DNA from: Chitinophagaceae bacterium
GTDB taxonomy: Bacteria; Bacteroidota; Bacteroidia; Chitinophagales; Chitinophagaceae
DNA: 64,000 nucleotides
Direction: 5' to 3'
Assembly (NCBI GenBank): GCA_016720565.1
Contig: JADKKJ010000001.1
Span: 682,001 to 746,000 of the forward strand
The position numbers were made by a program, and so were the translations under genes. Positions 48,564 to 57,557 of this stretch are shown piece by piece. The notes under the pieces are model-generated. The model ran no database searches and was not told the DNA's origin. It worked only from the letters and a program-made list of their open reading frames with translations. Position 1 is the first letter of the stretch, and each line of letters opens with the position of its first letter.

Positions 48564-51028
48564 AGGGGTTTCTTCCTTCCTGTATACCATGCCATGAACA
48601 ATCCTCCCACCAGTGCCAATAGGGTAAGAATGGAACCAATGAACATCAGGCTGGTTCCCTGCTTTACAGATTCCGGCTCAAAAACAAAGCGGATCTTATG
48701 CTGACCAGCAGGGATGCTAAGTCCACGTAGTATATAGTCCACATTGCAATGATCCACTTTTTTATCATCGATGTAGGCATTCCATCCCTTCGGATAATAG
48801 ATCTCACTGAATACGGCAAATCCATTGGTCGAGGAATTAGACGCATAGTCGATCGCGTCATTGTCAAAATGGGTCATTTTTATGGTAGCAGCGCTGTCCC
48901 ATTGTGGCTGAGCCATGCCTTTCATCAGGGAGGCCTCAATAATGGCTGTATCCTTCAGGTTGGTATTGCCAAGTGCATTCATGGATGCGGCCCTGCTATC
49001 AACCGATTGTAACTGTTTTACAAACCAGCAATTCCCATAAGCTTCCGTATTCCTGATCACGCTTTCCTGTCTTGTCTGCGGGTCAGAAACGATCACATAT
49101 TTAGCATTCAGCATATTCAGCACCTGCGGGTTAGGCTGCTGTCGCAGATACCTTTCAATGATATCCTGGTAGGTTCTCAGTTTGGCAGGATGGTATCCAC
49201 CCAATGATTTATGAAAATAGGAAGTGCGTGAATCGTTATAGGTATCGGAAGCCAGGTTAAATACCCGGTAGTTCGGGTCCTTATCTGCCAATATCTGCTG
49301 GTCGATCGCAGTAGGCGTAAAATTCATGGTATCGTATTCACTGGCAGCCACATAATTCTCATCCTTCAGGTAGTCCTTGCTTTCTACGGTGATCTCAATG
49401 GTGCTGATCACCAGTATGATTGCCGCAGCCATCCATGACCTTATCCAGTTCTTTACATAGATCCACAAAACTCCCAGCAGGATCAAAGCAAATAGCAGTG
49501 CCCTTAATGTTTGAGATAAGAACATGGATTTTCGATCCTCTTTCAATCCTGAAACGATCAGTCTGCCCAGTTGATCATTGCCGTTCTTATCAGCATAACC
49601 ACCAATAATAAGTTTGTCAATAGGTGAGGAATAATCGAACATCATATAGCCCAAAAGCGCCAGGAGGATTGCTCCACCCGTTATATAAAGAATGGTGTTG
49701 AAATTTTCCTTCAGCCATTGCTTTTTTTCCTCATTCAGCAATTGCTGCATGGATAGGGCGGCCATAATTCCGATCGTTAGCTGCGGTATCACCTGGGCGA
49801 AGGCCGGAGAACGGAATTTATTATAAAGAGGCAAATGCTCAAAGAGAAAAACATTGAAGCCCGCAAAATTCTTACCCCAGCACATGAATATGCCAAGTAT
49901 GGTAGCAGCCAGTAATCCCCAGCGGATAGAGTGTTTAACAGTGAAAAATCCGATCAACCCAAAGAGGAAAATAAATACGCCCAGGTAAGCCGGACCCGCT
50001 GTGGAGGGAAGTTCCCCCCAGTATTTAGGCATCTGCGCTGCTATCTGCAAACCATCCGATTCGCTATAGCCTGCGTCTGTTAATTTTTTTACAACATGCG
50101 AACTTTCATCACCCGACTTGGAGGTGCTTCCGCCAAAGGATTCAGGCATGAACAGCGTAAAGGTCTCCGCCTTGCCTACTGAATACTCAAAGGCATAACT
50201 GGTATCCAGTCCGGTGGTCTTTACCGCTTTCACACTATCACCAACGATCTCTACATCCTTACCATTCCTCATGGTGAATTTGGCATATTCCGAAGTGGTC
50301 TTCAGCACCAGGGCATTGCTCATGATACCAATGATGGCCGCAACAATGGCAAGCCCGCCGGCAATAAGCATATGCCTCAGGTCTTTTTCTTTTATCCATT
50401 TTACCAGGTACCCGATCGTTACCAGGGTAGCGATGATGATAAAATAATAGGTGACCTGTAAATGATTGACACCGATCTGCTGGTAGGCCCCATAAGTGGT
50501 AAGTGCCAGTCCCAGCCAGTATTTTTTCTCATAAAGAAGAATAAGTCCCGCAAGCAACAATGGCATGAAACCGGTGGCCAGCATCTGGGTATCATGCCCG
50601 GCAAATACGATCACCGCGTTATAGGTAGAAAAAGCATAAGCCAGGGCGCTGATCATACCGATCAGTGGTCGGATGCCCAGTGCCAGGCATAGTATATAAA
50701 AGCAAATACAGGCAAGGAAAAAGAAATTGATAGGTTTTGGTAAACCCAGGGTTACCAGCTTCACCATATCTGGCAGAACAGATTTGCCCTCCATGGCCAC
50801 CTGGTAATTGGGCATACCGCTGAAAAGGTTAGGGTTCCAGAGCGGGAAATGCCCGTGCTGGCTTTTATATTCAAAGGAATTCTGGGCCATGCCCTTCCAG
50901 CCAACATTGTCATGCTGTACCAGTACATTTCCTTCTAAAGCGGGCTTACAAAAAAACACCGAAACAACAAGGAACAATACGATGGCCAGTAAGTGGGGAA
51001 GTATTTTCTTCAGCAGGGGATTCTTCAT
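48560..51028 (-). CDS. YfhO family membrane protein
   Basis: The 822-residue protein has about 12 membrane helices, a first extracytoplasmic loop with LEGNVLVQHDNVGWKGMAQNSF and FPLWNPNLFSGMPNYQ, and a C-terminal soluble domain ending in a last helix. This is the YfhO pattern, which resembles GT-C glycosyltransferases using polyprenyl-linked donors. In other bacteria YfhO-type proteins glycosylate cell-wall polymers. It is coupled to the GT4 gene, which fits glycan work. Confidence 0.9.
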   Translation of the reverse strand: MKNPLLKKILPHLLAIVLFLVVSVFFCKPALEGNVLVQHDNVGWKGMAQNSFEYKSQHGHFPLWNPNLFSGMPNYQVAMEGKSVLPDMVKLVTLGLPKPINFFFLACICFYILCLALGIRPLIGMISALAYAFSTYNAVIVFAGHDTQMLATGFMPLLLAGLILLYEKKYWLGLALTTYGAYQQIGVNHLQVTYYFIIIATLVTIGYLVKWIKEKDLRHMLIAGGLAIVAAIIGIMSNALVLKTTSEYAKFTMRNGKDVEIVGDSVKAVKTTGLDTSYAFEYSVGKAETFTLFMPESFGGSTSKSGDESSHVVKKLTDAGYSESDGLQIAAQMPKYWGELPSTAGPAYLGVFIFLFGLIGFFTVKHSIRWGLLAATILGIFMCWGKNFAGFNVFLFEHLPLYNKFRSPAFAQVIPQLTIGIMAALSMQQLLNEEKKQWLKENFNTILYITGGAILLALLGYMMFDYSSPIDKLIIGGYADKNGNDQLGRLIVSGLKEDRKSMFLSQTLRALLFALILLGVLWIYVKNWIRSWMAAAIILVISTIEITVESKDYLKDENYVAASEYDTMNFTPTAIDQQILADKDPNYRVFNLASDTYNDSRTSYFHKSLGGYHPAKLRTYQDIIERYLRQQPNPQVLNMLNAKYVIVSDPQTRQESVIRNTEAYGNCWFVKQLQSVDSRAASMNALGNTNLKDTAIIEASLMKGMAQPQWDSAATIKMTHFDNDAIDYASNSSTNGFAVFSEIYYPKGWNAYIDDKKVDHCNVDYILRGLSIPAGQHKIRFVFEPESVKQGTSLMFIGSILTLLALVGGLFMAWYTGRKKPL

Positions 51029-51074
51029 TACGGTTTGCTTAGTTGAGTTGACAAAATAATGCTATTTTTCCGAC

Positions 51075-51383
51075 ATGAGTTGGTTGCGTTTCCTTTCAAA
51101 ACTGAGTTTCATTTGCGGACTATTCTTTATAGCCTCCGTATCACTGCTTATTAAGAACTGGATGACCGATATTGTTGCCATTTCTACAGTTGTTACCATT
51201 GGATATGCCATGGGACTTATCATATTCCCGCTGGTGAATCTTTGCTACCTGGGGGTGCTCCTGGTAAAAAGAAAACTCAGGGTCTATGTTCCGTTATGGC
51301 TGGTAGTTGCCAACTTTTTGTTCCTTCTTGCGTTAATCACTTATATATTCTACCTGAATGATCCATACTATCATCAAAAGTAA
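51075..51383 (+). CDS. Small membrane protein, three or four helices
   Basis: The 102-residue product has hydrophobic segments LSFICGLFFIASVSLLI, IVAISTVVTIGYAMGLIIFPLVNLCYLGVLL-like and LWLVVANFLFLLALITYIFY. I do not recognise the family. A TATTTTTC box lies four bases before the ATG. It overlaps the start of the YhhQ gene by 26 bases and is likely cotranscribed. Confidence 0.75.
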   Translation: MSWLRFLSKLSFICGLFFIASVSLLIKNWMTDIVAISTVVTIGYAMGLIIFPLVNLCYLGVLLVKRKLRVYVPLWLVVANFLFLLALITYIFYLNDPYYHQK

Positions 51384-52152
51384 ACCCACTCGCCTTTTCA
51401 TCGTTTTAGGAGGGTTTTTCATTGCAAATGCATTGATCGCTGAGTTGATGGGAGTGAAGCTGTTCTCCCTGGAAGGTACCCTGGGTATCCAGCCACTTCA
51501 GTTGCATATTTTCGGTAATGAATTTTCCTTTAACCTCACCGCAGGAGTATTGCTCTGGCCTTTTGTATTTGTGATGACGGACATCATTAACGAGTACTAT
51601 GGAATCAAAGGAGTGCGTTTTCTTTCATTTTTAGCCATAGGATTGATCAGTTACGCCTTCCTTATGTTCCAGGGGGCTATTCATCTTTCGCCCGCAGGTT
51701 TTTGGGTGGGTAATTATTCAAAGCAGGGTGTTCCGGATGCCGACAAAGCCTACCGCGCCATTTTCGGCCAGAGCCAATGGATCATTGTGGGTTCACTGGT
51801 GGCCTTCCTGATCGGGCAGATCCTGGATGTTATTATTTTCCATAAGATCAAAAAAATAACGGGGGAGAAAAATATCTGGCTCCGATCCACCGGCTCTACG
51901 GTGATCTCCCAGTTCGTGGATAGTTTCGTGGTGTTATTTATCGCTTTTTATATTGGCCCGCGTATTTCTTCCAACCAGGGCCAGCCCTGGGGATTTGGCC
52001 TGGTAATGACCATCTGTGTTGGTAACTATATCTATAAATTCCTGATGGCCCTTTTGATGACCCCGCTGATCTATCTCGTGCACCATCGCATTGAACGTTA
52101 TTTGGGAAAAGATGTCGCAGCCGAGATGAAACGGGCAGCTATGAAGGAGTAG
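51358..52152 (+). CDS. yhhQ: Queuosine precursor transporter, YhhQ/VUT family
   Basis: Inner-membrane importer of the queuosine precursors preQ0 or preQ1. The 264-residue product has about six helices with the family motifs WPFVFVMTDIINEYYGIKGV and GSTVISQFVDSFVVLFIAF. The gene starts inside the end of the small membrane protein gene. Queuosine synthesis genes are not seen in this window. Confidence 0.9.
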   Translation: MIHTIIKSKPTRLFIVLGGFFIANALIAELMGVKLFSLEGTLGIQPLQLHIFGNEFSFNLTAGVLLWPFVFVMTDIINEYYGIKGVRFLSFLAIGLISYAFLMFQGAIHLSPAGFWVGNYSKQGVPDADKAYRAIFGQSQWIIVGSLVAFLIGQILDVIIFHKIKKITGEKNIWLRSTGSTVISQFVDSFVVLFIAFYIGPRISSNQGQPWGFGLVMTICVGNYIYKFLMALLMTPLIYLVHHRIERYLGKDVAAEMKRAAMKE

Positions 52153-52192
52153 TCTTGAGTCTGGAGTCCAGAGTCAGAAGTGATTCACCTTT

Positions 52193-52654
52193 TCACCATT
52201 GACCATTCACCAACCCCCTGACCACGATCTTATCGATCGGCAAACTCACAGATTCTTCTGAAAGCTCCTGCCAGTTGATGAAACGAAATGTTTCGATCTC
52301 ATTTTTCTCTGCATATATCTTTAATTGCTCCTCATCAAAATCAAATGGGGTTTGTCTCAGCGGGACCCTGATCTCTTCAAGGGCCTTGACATGGTAATAG
52401 ATTGAAATGATCTGGTGGGCAGGATTGAAGGCCGAACGTTGGTAGAAATCAGTAGTGAAAATATGTTCGCCTACAGAAACCTTCAGATCCATTTCTTCCA
52501 TGAATTCCCGGACCAGGCAATCGCGGGTGCCTTCCCCGAATTCCAAACCTCCACCTGGAAATTTGGTATAGTAGTTGCCGCGGATAAATTCATCACTGAC
52601 AAGGACTTGTTTTTCTTCATTGATCAGTATGCCGTACACACGGATATTGAACAT
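52193..52654 (-). CDS. NUDIX hydrolase
   Basis: The 153-residue product has the Nudix box: GGGLEFGEGTRDCLVREFMEE, that is GX5EX7REVXEEXG-like with the metal-binding glutamates. It hydrolyses a nucleoside diphosphate linked to another group; the substrate cannot be told. It starts one base after the corA stop and is the second gene of that unit. Confidence 0.92.
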   Translation of the reverse strand: MFNIRVYGILINEEKQVLVSDEFIRGNYYTKFPGGGLEFGEGTRDCLVREFMEEMDLKVSVGEHIFTTDFYQRSAFNPAHQIISIYYHVKALEEIRVPLRQTPFDFDEEQLKIYAEKNEIETFRFINWQELSEESVSLPIDKIVVRGLVNGQW

Positions 52655-52655
52655 A

Positions 52656-53594
52656 TCAGAACCATTTTTTCTTCAGGAAATACCAACCGATGAAAACAGA
52701 AATAACCACTGATAATACCACCGGAATATAAAATGCATGGGTAGTATCCTGGTAGGGGATCTTTACATTCATTCCATAAATACTGGTGACCAGGATTGGA
52801 AGAGAAAGTATGATGGTGATGGAGGTAAGTCGCTTCATCACATTGTTCAGGTTATTGCTGATGATGCTGGCAAATGCATCCATAGTTGAACTAAGAATAT
52901 TCGTATAAATATTTGCCATCTCCAGGCCCTGGGAAATATCCACGATCAGATCCTCCAGCAATTCCTGCTCGTCCTCCGTAAGACTGAGAAATTTGGTGCG
53001 GGAGATCTTCATCAGCAGCATTTCATTTGACTTCAGGGCGGTAACAAAATATACCAGGCTTTTCTGTATCCGCATCAACTCCAGTAATTCTTCATTGCGG
53101 TTGCTGGCATAGAGTTTCTGCTCCATCATATTCCGGCGCTGGTTGATCTCTTTCAGGTATGACATATAGGCCTGGGTGATCTTTTCAAAGATCTTCAGTA
53201 CCATCAGGTTCCTTTTATCGGGATGCCTGTGCCGGAAGGTGTCAAGGAATTTTTTGATCGCGGGATTATCAAAGGAATTGACCGTTACTATCTGGTTATG
53301 GGTAAGGATGATGCAGATCGGTATCGTGATGTAATACGCGTCGCTTTCATTGAAGGAATTATTCTCCGTAGGTGTCTTGATCACAATGAGCTTTACATTG
53401 TCATCTTCTTCATAACGGCTTCTTTCATCTATATCCAGGGAGTCTGTCAGGAAGTCAATGGGAATATCAAGGCCTTCAGAAAGTTCCACAAATTCTTCCT
53501 GTTTCAGTGGTGGCACAACATTTACCCAGGAACCATTTTCAGGTTTCTCGATAGCGACTGTTTGCTGATTGATATTTTTGTAATACTGAATCAT
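52656..53594 (-). CDS. corA: CorA family divalent cation channel
   Basis: Homopentameric Mg2+/Co2+ channel of the inner membrane. The 312-residue product has the cytoplasmic funnel domain with a long helix (QAYMSYLKEINQRRNMMEQK) and two C-terminal helices with the selectivity motif YGMN (VTSIYGMNVKIPYQ). The usual short positively charged tail KKKWF ends it. A TATCTTTA box lies upstream. Confidence 0.94.
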   Translation of the reverse strand: MIQYYKNINQQTVAIEKPENGSWVNVVPPLKQEEFVELSEGLDIPIDFLTDSLDIDERSRYEEDDNVKLIVIKTPTENNSFNESDAYYITIPICIILTHNQIVTVNSFDNPAIKKFLDTFRHRHPDKRNLMVLKIFEKITQAYMSYLKEINQRRNMMEQKLYASNRNEELLELMRIQKSLVYFVTALKSNEMLLMKISRTKFLSLTEDEQELLEDLIVDISQGLEMANIYTNILSSTMDAFASIISNNLNNVMKRLTSITIILSLPILVTSIYGMNVKIPYQDTTHAFYIPVVLSVVISVFIGWYFLKKKWF

Positions 53595-53618
53595 GAAGGG
53601 GCAGGTAAAGATAAAGGA

Positions 53619-53650
53619 TTAAGCCTGCCGTCAGGCAGGCAGGCCTGTCA
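53619..53650. repeat. GCCTGCC/GGCAGGC palindromic repeat
   Basis: GCCTGCC (53623-53629), GTCA, GGCAGGC (53634-53640) is a perfect hairpin, followed by AGGCCTGTC up to the dapF stop codon (53648-53650). The same palindrome family is inserted inside argS. Confidence 0.7.
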
Positions 53651-54433
53651 AATTTCTATATCGCCCTCATACACCCGGGTTGCGGGACCGCAGAGCCAGA
53701 TATTCTCAAATTTGAATTCATCCACTTTATCAAATTCTACACTCAATGTACCACCCAGGGTTTTAACTTCCACTTCATTAAAGCCATTCTCATTATGGTA
53801 GCAAGCAAGTGCAGCGGCGGTAACACCAGTGCCACAGGAAAAAGTTTCGTCTTCCACACCGCGCTCGTAGGTCCTAACGATGATCCGGTCTTCCTCTTCT
53901 GTTTGCTGTACAAAATTCACATTGATACCTTCCTCTTCAAATTCTTTACTGTTCCTTATCTCGGACCCTTTCTTGAATACATCCACCGACATAACATCAT
54001 CCACCATTTTTATATAATGCGGAGAGCCGGTGTTCACCAGCAGGTCGCCATGGAATTTAGTGATGGTCTTAACATCTTTCATCTTCAGTGAGATAAGGCC
54101 ATCCGGATCTATCTCCGCCTCGTGCGGGCCATCGGCCGCAAGGAATTTATACATCTCGCGGTGTATACCCAGGTTATAGGCGAACCGAACAATGCATCGA
54201 CCACCATTTCCACACATGCTACCTTCCTTACCATCCGCATTAAAATATTTCATTTCAAAATCATACCCATTGCGCAGGTTAAGCAGCATCAGGCCATCGG
54301 CCCCAATGCCAAACCGGCGGTCGCATATTTTTTCAATTTGCGCCGTGGTGATCCCCTGGTACTGGCCTTCGCGGTTATCGATCAGAATGAAATCGTTGCC
54401 TGTGCCCTGGTATTTGTGAAAATGAATTTTCAT
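53648..54433 (-). CDS. dapF: Diaminopimelate epimerase
   Basis: Converts LL- to meso-diaminopimelate for lysine and peptidoglycan. The 261-residue product has KYQGTGNDFILIDNR, the first catalytic Cys in SMCGNGGRCIVRFA and the second in ETFSCGTGVTAAALA. The stop codon borders the palindromic repeat, so insertion of that repeat may have set the 3' end. A tRNA-Cys gene lies upstream on the same strand. Confidence 0.97.
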   Translation of the reverse strand: MKIHFHKYQGTGNDFILIDNREGQYQGITTAQIEKICDRRFGIGADGLMLLNLRNGYDFEMKYFNADGKEGSMCGNGGRCIVRFAYNLGIHREMYKFLAADGPHEAEIDPDGLISLKMKDVKTITKFHGDLLVNTGSPHYIKMVDDVMSVDVFKKGSEIRNSKEFEEEGINVNFVQQTEEEDRIIVRTYERGVEDETFSCGTGVTAAALACYHNENGFNEVEVKTLGGTLSVEFDKVDEFKFENIWLCGPATRVYEGDIEI

Positions 54434-54461
54434 ATTTATTCCGGCGTAAAATTAATTGTAA

Positions 54462-54491
54462 AAAATAAACCCGCATAAGCGGGTTTATTTT
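54462..54491 (-). terminator. Terminator of tRNA-Cys
   Basis: A perfect 13-base stem (54462-54474 with 54479-54491) encloses ATAA and ends in T residues on the minus strand. It separates tRNA-Cys from dapF. Confidence 0.85.
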
Positions 54492-54492
54492 G

Positions 54493-54563
54493 AGGTCCCG
54501 AGCGGATTCGAACCGCTGTACGAGCTTTTGCAGAGCTCTGCCTAGCCACTCGGCCACAGGACC
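54493..54563 (-). tRNA. tRNA-Cys (anticodon GCA)
   Basis: On the minus strand the acceptor arms GGTCCTG and CGGGACC pair (one G-T pair), the anticodon stem GAGCT/AGCTC encloses CTGCAAA with anticodon GCA, and the T arm is GCGGTTCGAATCCGC. The discriminator is U, the identity base of tRNA-Cys. CCA is not encoded. Confidence 0.97.
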
Positions 54564-54691
54564 ATATTTCCAGGTCGAAAATCGAATCATCCATATCTAT
54601 CCAGGGCTGAAAATTAACCGTTAGATTTGAGAATGGAATGGGGGCAAATATAATGCGTTTTGCCTTAAATTGAAACAGATAAATAAACAAA

Positions 54692-55573
54692 ATGAGCCGA
54701 ATTGCCGAATCAGAACTGATCATCAATAGCAGGGGAGCCGTTTACCATCTTGACCTTCGACCCGAAGAACTGGCAGAGACAGTGGTCACTGTTGGTGATC
54801 CCGACCGTGTAAAGGAAGTCAGTAAATTTTTTGATAACATAGAAGTGAAGCGACAGCACCGTGAATTCATCACTCATACCGGCCGCATAGGCAAGAAAAG
54901 GATCACAGTCCTTTCATCCGGTATTGGCCCGGATAATATCGATATCGTGATGAATGAGTTGGATGCGCTTGTTAATATAGATTTTGAAAGCCGTGAGATC
55001 CATAAACAATTAAGGTCAATCAATGTGATACGCCTTGGTACCTCTGGTTCGCTGCAGGAAGATATTCCAGTTGACAGTTTTGTAGCATCTACACATGGCC
55101 TTGGGCTTGACAACCTCCTGAATTTTTACCGGATGGACCAGAATGATGAAGAAAAACAACTGCTTCATTCTTTTGTAACACATACACAGATACACGGGCC
55201 GATTGGTCAGCCTTATATTAATAGCGGCGCGCCATCTCTGCTTAAACATTTTGTAGATGGATTTCACCACGGCATCACGGTAACCTGTCCGGGCTTTTAT
55301 GGTCCCCAGGGTCGTATTTTGCGATTGGGTATACGAAATCCGCAATTGATCGACCGGCTGACTGATTTTCGTTTTGGGCAGCACCGTATCACTAATTTTG
55401 AAATGGAGACCTCAGCCATTTTTGGATTAGGTAAACTCCTGGGCCATCATTGCCTGGCGGTGAATGCTATTGTAGCTAACCGGGTGAAAAGAGAATTTTC
55501 AAAAGACGGGCAGGCAACCGTAGAGGCAATGATCAAAAAATTCATACAGATATTTTCAGATCATATAGAATAA
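54692..55573 (+). CDS. Nucleoside phosphorylase (uridine phosphorylase-like)
   Basis: The 293-residue product has the PNP/UDP fold: AETVVTVGDPDRVKEVSKFF, TVLSSGIGPDNIDIVMNEL, VIRLGTSGSLQEDIPVDSFV and TNFEMETSAIFGLGKLLGHH with the ribose-binding Met-Glu pair. It splits a nucleoside with phosphate to base and ribose 1-phosphate; a uridine-like substrate is likely but not certain. It is divergent from tRNA-Cys. Confidence 0.92.
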   Translation: MSRIAESELIINSRGAVYHLDLRPEELAETVVTVGDPDRVKEVSKFFDNIEVKRQHREFITHTGRIGKKRITVLSSGIGPDNIDIVMNELDALVNIDFESREIHKQLRSINVIRLGTSGSLQEDIPVDSFVASTHGLGLDNLLNFYRMDQNDEEKQLLHSFVTHTQIHGPIGQPYINSGAPSLLKHFVDGFHHGITVTCPGFYGPQGRILRLGIRNPQLIDRLTDFRFGQHRITNFEMETSAIFGLGKLLGHHCLAVNAIVANRVKREFSKDGQATVEAMIKKFIQIFSDHIE

Positions 55574-55623
55574 GCGGCCACCCAAGCATAGCAGTAGGAG
55601 CCTGCGCCTGATTTCTTCTGTTA

Positions 55624-56523
55624 CTAAAATTTTACATAGGCTTTTTTCCCTGCAGGCGTGTAAAATCTCGAGAGAGAATCCCTGACCCTGGCCGTATCCC
55701 CAGGTAAACTTTTCAGGGAAAAATAGAGATCAAAGATCAGTGAATCTTTTGTTTCCATTTTTATAGCCAGCCCGTTGCTGCGAAGAAATTCAAAACGGCT
55801 GAGTGCGCGCTTTCTTTCTGCTGTTTCAACTATGTATTTAAAAAGAGTTGAATCAGTTTTCACAGGGCTCGTGAATTGCGCGCTGCTGTCTTTTATTCCA
55901 TTCAAACCACTGCTGTCCTGGAAGGCCGAGACCAGTTCTTTTGGCGGCGCTTCAGGTTGGTTGGCCATCATTACTTTACTCGTTCTGCGGCTTAATACAT
56001 AACCACCCCAAATGGCGGCGCCTAATCCAGCAACAAAAAGGAAAATGACCATGGGCCTTTTCCAGTTTCCCCCGCCTATTTTTTTAAAATAAAGTATGCT
56101 TTTATAATCGAAATTCTCTTCCTGTGTTTTTTCCTCCACCTGTTTTTCAGGGTCTATCTTGTCATGTGATAAATAACCCGGACTAAAACTGTATCCTCCC
56201 GATTGTAATTTGGAAAGGCTTCCTATTCCTTCAATCATAAATGGTTTGCCGATGTGCAGGAATTGTATGGCGATCTCCCAGAAGGATTCCAGGTCGGCAC
56301 TGGCCAGTGCTTTTATCTTACCAGTATGCTGGGAAACATAAGCGACCAGTTCGGGGGATTCTTTAATGGTGCGATCATTCTTAAAGATCACACCCTGTAT
56401 CAGTTCCGGCTTTTTGTCTTCAGCAGGTAAGGGTTCGCCTTCCAGAAGAAAACTTCCGATTCCGGGAATGTCAAGCCTTTTGGTGGAATAGAAAAACTGA
56501 GCCAGCAAGGGGGCGATTTTCAC
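55624..56523 (-). CDS. CCDC81-HU-like membrane protein with SPOR-like end
   Basis: The 299-residue product starts with two HU/IHF-like segments (LLAQFFYSTKRLDIPGIGSF and FWEIAIQFLHIGKPFMIEGIGSL), as in the prokaryotic CCDC81-like HU domains. A membrane helix follows at about 155-176, then a low-complexity linker and a C-terminal segment (LFKYIVETAERKRALSRFEFLR...KKAYVKF) that looks like a SPOR-type fold. Such proteins may link the cell interior to peptidoglycan. Function is not established. Confidence 0.72.
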   Translation of the reverse strand: MKIAPLLAQFFYSTKRLDIPGIGSFLLEGEPLPAEDKKPELIQGVIFKNDRTIKESPELVAYVSQHTGKIKALASADLESFWEIAIQFLHIGKPFMIEGIGSLSKLQSGGYSFSPGYLSHDKIDPEKQVEEKTQEENFDYKSILYFKKIGGGNWKRPMVIFLFVAGLGAAIWGGYVLSRRTSKVMMANQPEAPPKELVSAFQDSSGLNGIKDSSAQFTSPVKTDSTLFKYIVETAERKRALSRFEFLRSNGLAIKMETKDSLIFDLYFSLKSLPGDTARVRDSLSRFYTPAGKKAYVKF

Positions 56524-56589
56524 AATCTTGGATTTAGAAATGACAAGATATAAATTATATGTCAGGACTGCAAGAACTTGCCCGCGTCT

Positions 56590-56597
56590 TACCTTTG
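56590..56597 (+). promoter_or_regulatory. -7 box (TACCTTTG) of small membrane gene
   Basis: TACCTTTG lies four bases before the ATG at 56602, again implying a leaderless transcript. Confidence 0.5.
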
Positions 56598-56601
56598 ATG
56601 C

Positions 56602-56928
56602 ATGATAAACGAGGAAGAGAAGCAGTTCATGGCCTGGTGGAAGGAAAACCGGCTAAGAAAAAGGAAATGGGTCTGGACCCTTGCAGCAGGCCTCCCGGTT
56701 GGCACCCTGATAGCCCTGGGGGTCTTCCTCAATTTCTTCTCCGGCTGGTATATGCGGGCTAATATGGCCTTAAGAATGGATAATTCCGGTACCCTGGTTA
56801 TTATGGTCGCCCTGCTGCTGATCGTTATTTTCATGGTGGTGTTTTCAGCACGCCATAAATGGGAATTGAATGAACAACGCTATCAGGAACTGTTGTATCG
56901 CGAGGAAAACAAGACCAAAGAGGCCTGA
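56602..56928 (+). CDS. Small two-helix membrane protein, unknown
   Basis: The 108-residue product has a basic N-terminal cytoplasmic segment (NRLRKRKWVW), two membrane helices (LAAGLPVGTLIALGVFLNFF and TLVIMVALLLIVIFMVVFSA) and a charged C-terminal tail. I do not recognise the family. The perfect promoter box next to the ATG supports that it is expressed. Confidence 0.75.
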   Translation: MINEEEKQFMAWWKENRLRKRKWVWTLAAGLPVGTLIALGVFLNFFSGWYMRANMALRMDNSGTLVIMVALLLIVIFMVVFSARHKWELNEQRYQELLYREENKTKEA

Positions 56929-57002
56929 TTTGAGCACCATGATGTTTTTTTCTTTAATCTTGCAGCGTTTTAGCCCCCGAAAGGGTCTATTACCAGTCAG
57001 AT

Positions 57003-57473
57003 ATGAAGAAAAATATATTACTCCTTGCCGCTTTTCTCCCATTCCTGCTGATGCAGGGTTGCCTTAAGAATAAAAATGAGTGTATCGCAAAGACCGTACA
57101 AAGCGAAGAAGGCGCTATGCAGGCCTTCGCAAATAATATCGGTATGGCTTATATACGTCATCCATCCGGTCTTTATTACCAGATCACTAACCAGGGTTCA
57201 GGCCCTGCGGTTACCAGCAATTCAAGGGTTTCTGTTACCTATACGGGAAAATTATTAGATGGAACTGTATTTGATCAGGCTACAACCCCAACTGCGGTAT
57301 ATCCCGTATCGGGTTTTATCCTGGGCTGGCAATACGGCCTGCCTTTCCTGAATAAAGGAGGTACAATTCGATTGATCATTCCTTCCTCACTGGCTTATGG
57401 TTGTGTAGGAGCTGGAACAATACCCGCAAACGCTGTTCTTTATTTCGATGTACAGGTCGTAGATGTACAATAA
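57003..57473 (+). CDS. FKBP-type peptidyl-prolyl isomerase lipoprotein
   Basis: The 156-residue product has a lipoprotein signal (LLLAAFLPFLLMQGC, Cys at residue 20) and one FKBP domain: SRVSVTYTGKLLDGTVFDQA, FILGWQYGLPFLNKGGTIRL and IIPSSLAYGCVGAGTIPANAV, ending LYFDVQVVDVQ. The aromatic pocket residues of FKBPs are present. It acts as a folding helper outside the cytoplasm. Confidence 0.94.
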   Translation: MKKNILLLAAFLPFLLMQGCLKNKNECIAKTVQSEEGAMQAFANNIGMAYIRHPSGLYYQITNQGSGPAVTSNSRVSVTYTGKLLDGTVFDQATTPTAVYPVSGFILGWQYGLPFLNKGGTIRLIIPSSLAYGCVGAGTIPANAVLYFDVQVVDVQ

Positions 57474-57495
57474 AGAGCCATGACTAACTGCAAGG

Positions 57496-57529
57496 TCCCG
57501 TTTCATGTAAGTGGAACGGGATTTTTTTT
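57496..57529 (+). terminator. Terminator after the FKBP gene
   Basis: CCCGTTTCA (57497-57505) pairs with TGGAACGGG (57512-57520) with one G-T pair, and a run of T follows. Confidence 0.85.
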
Positions 57530-57557
57530 AGTTTAACTTTACCTCAAACAGAAACAC

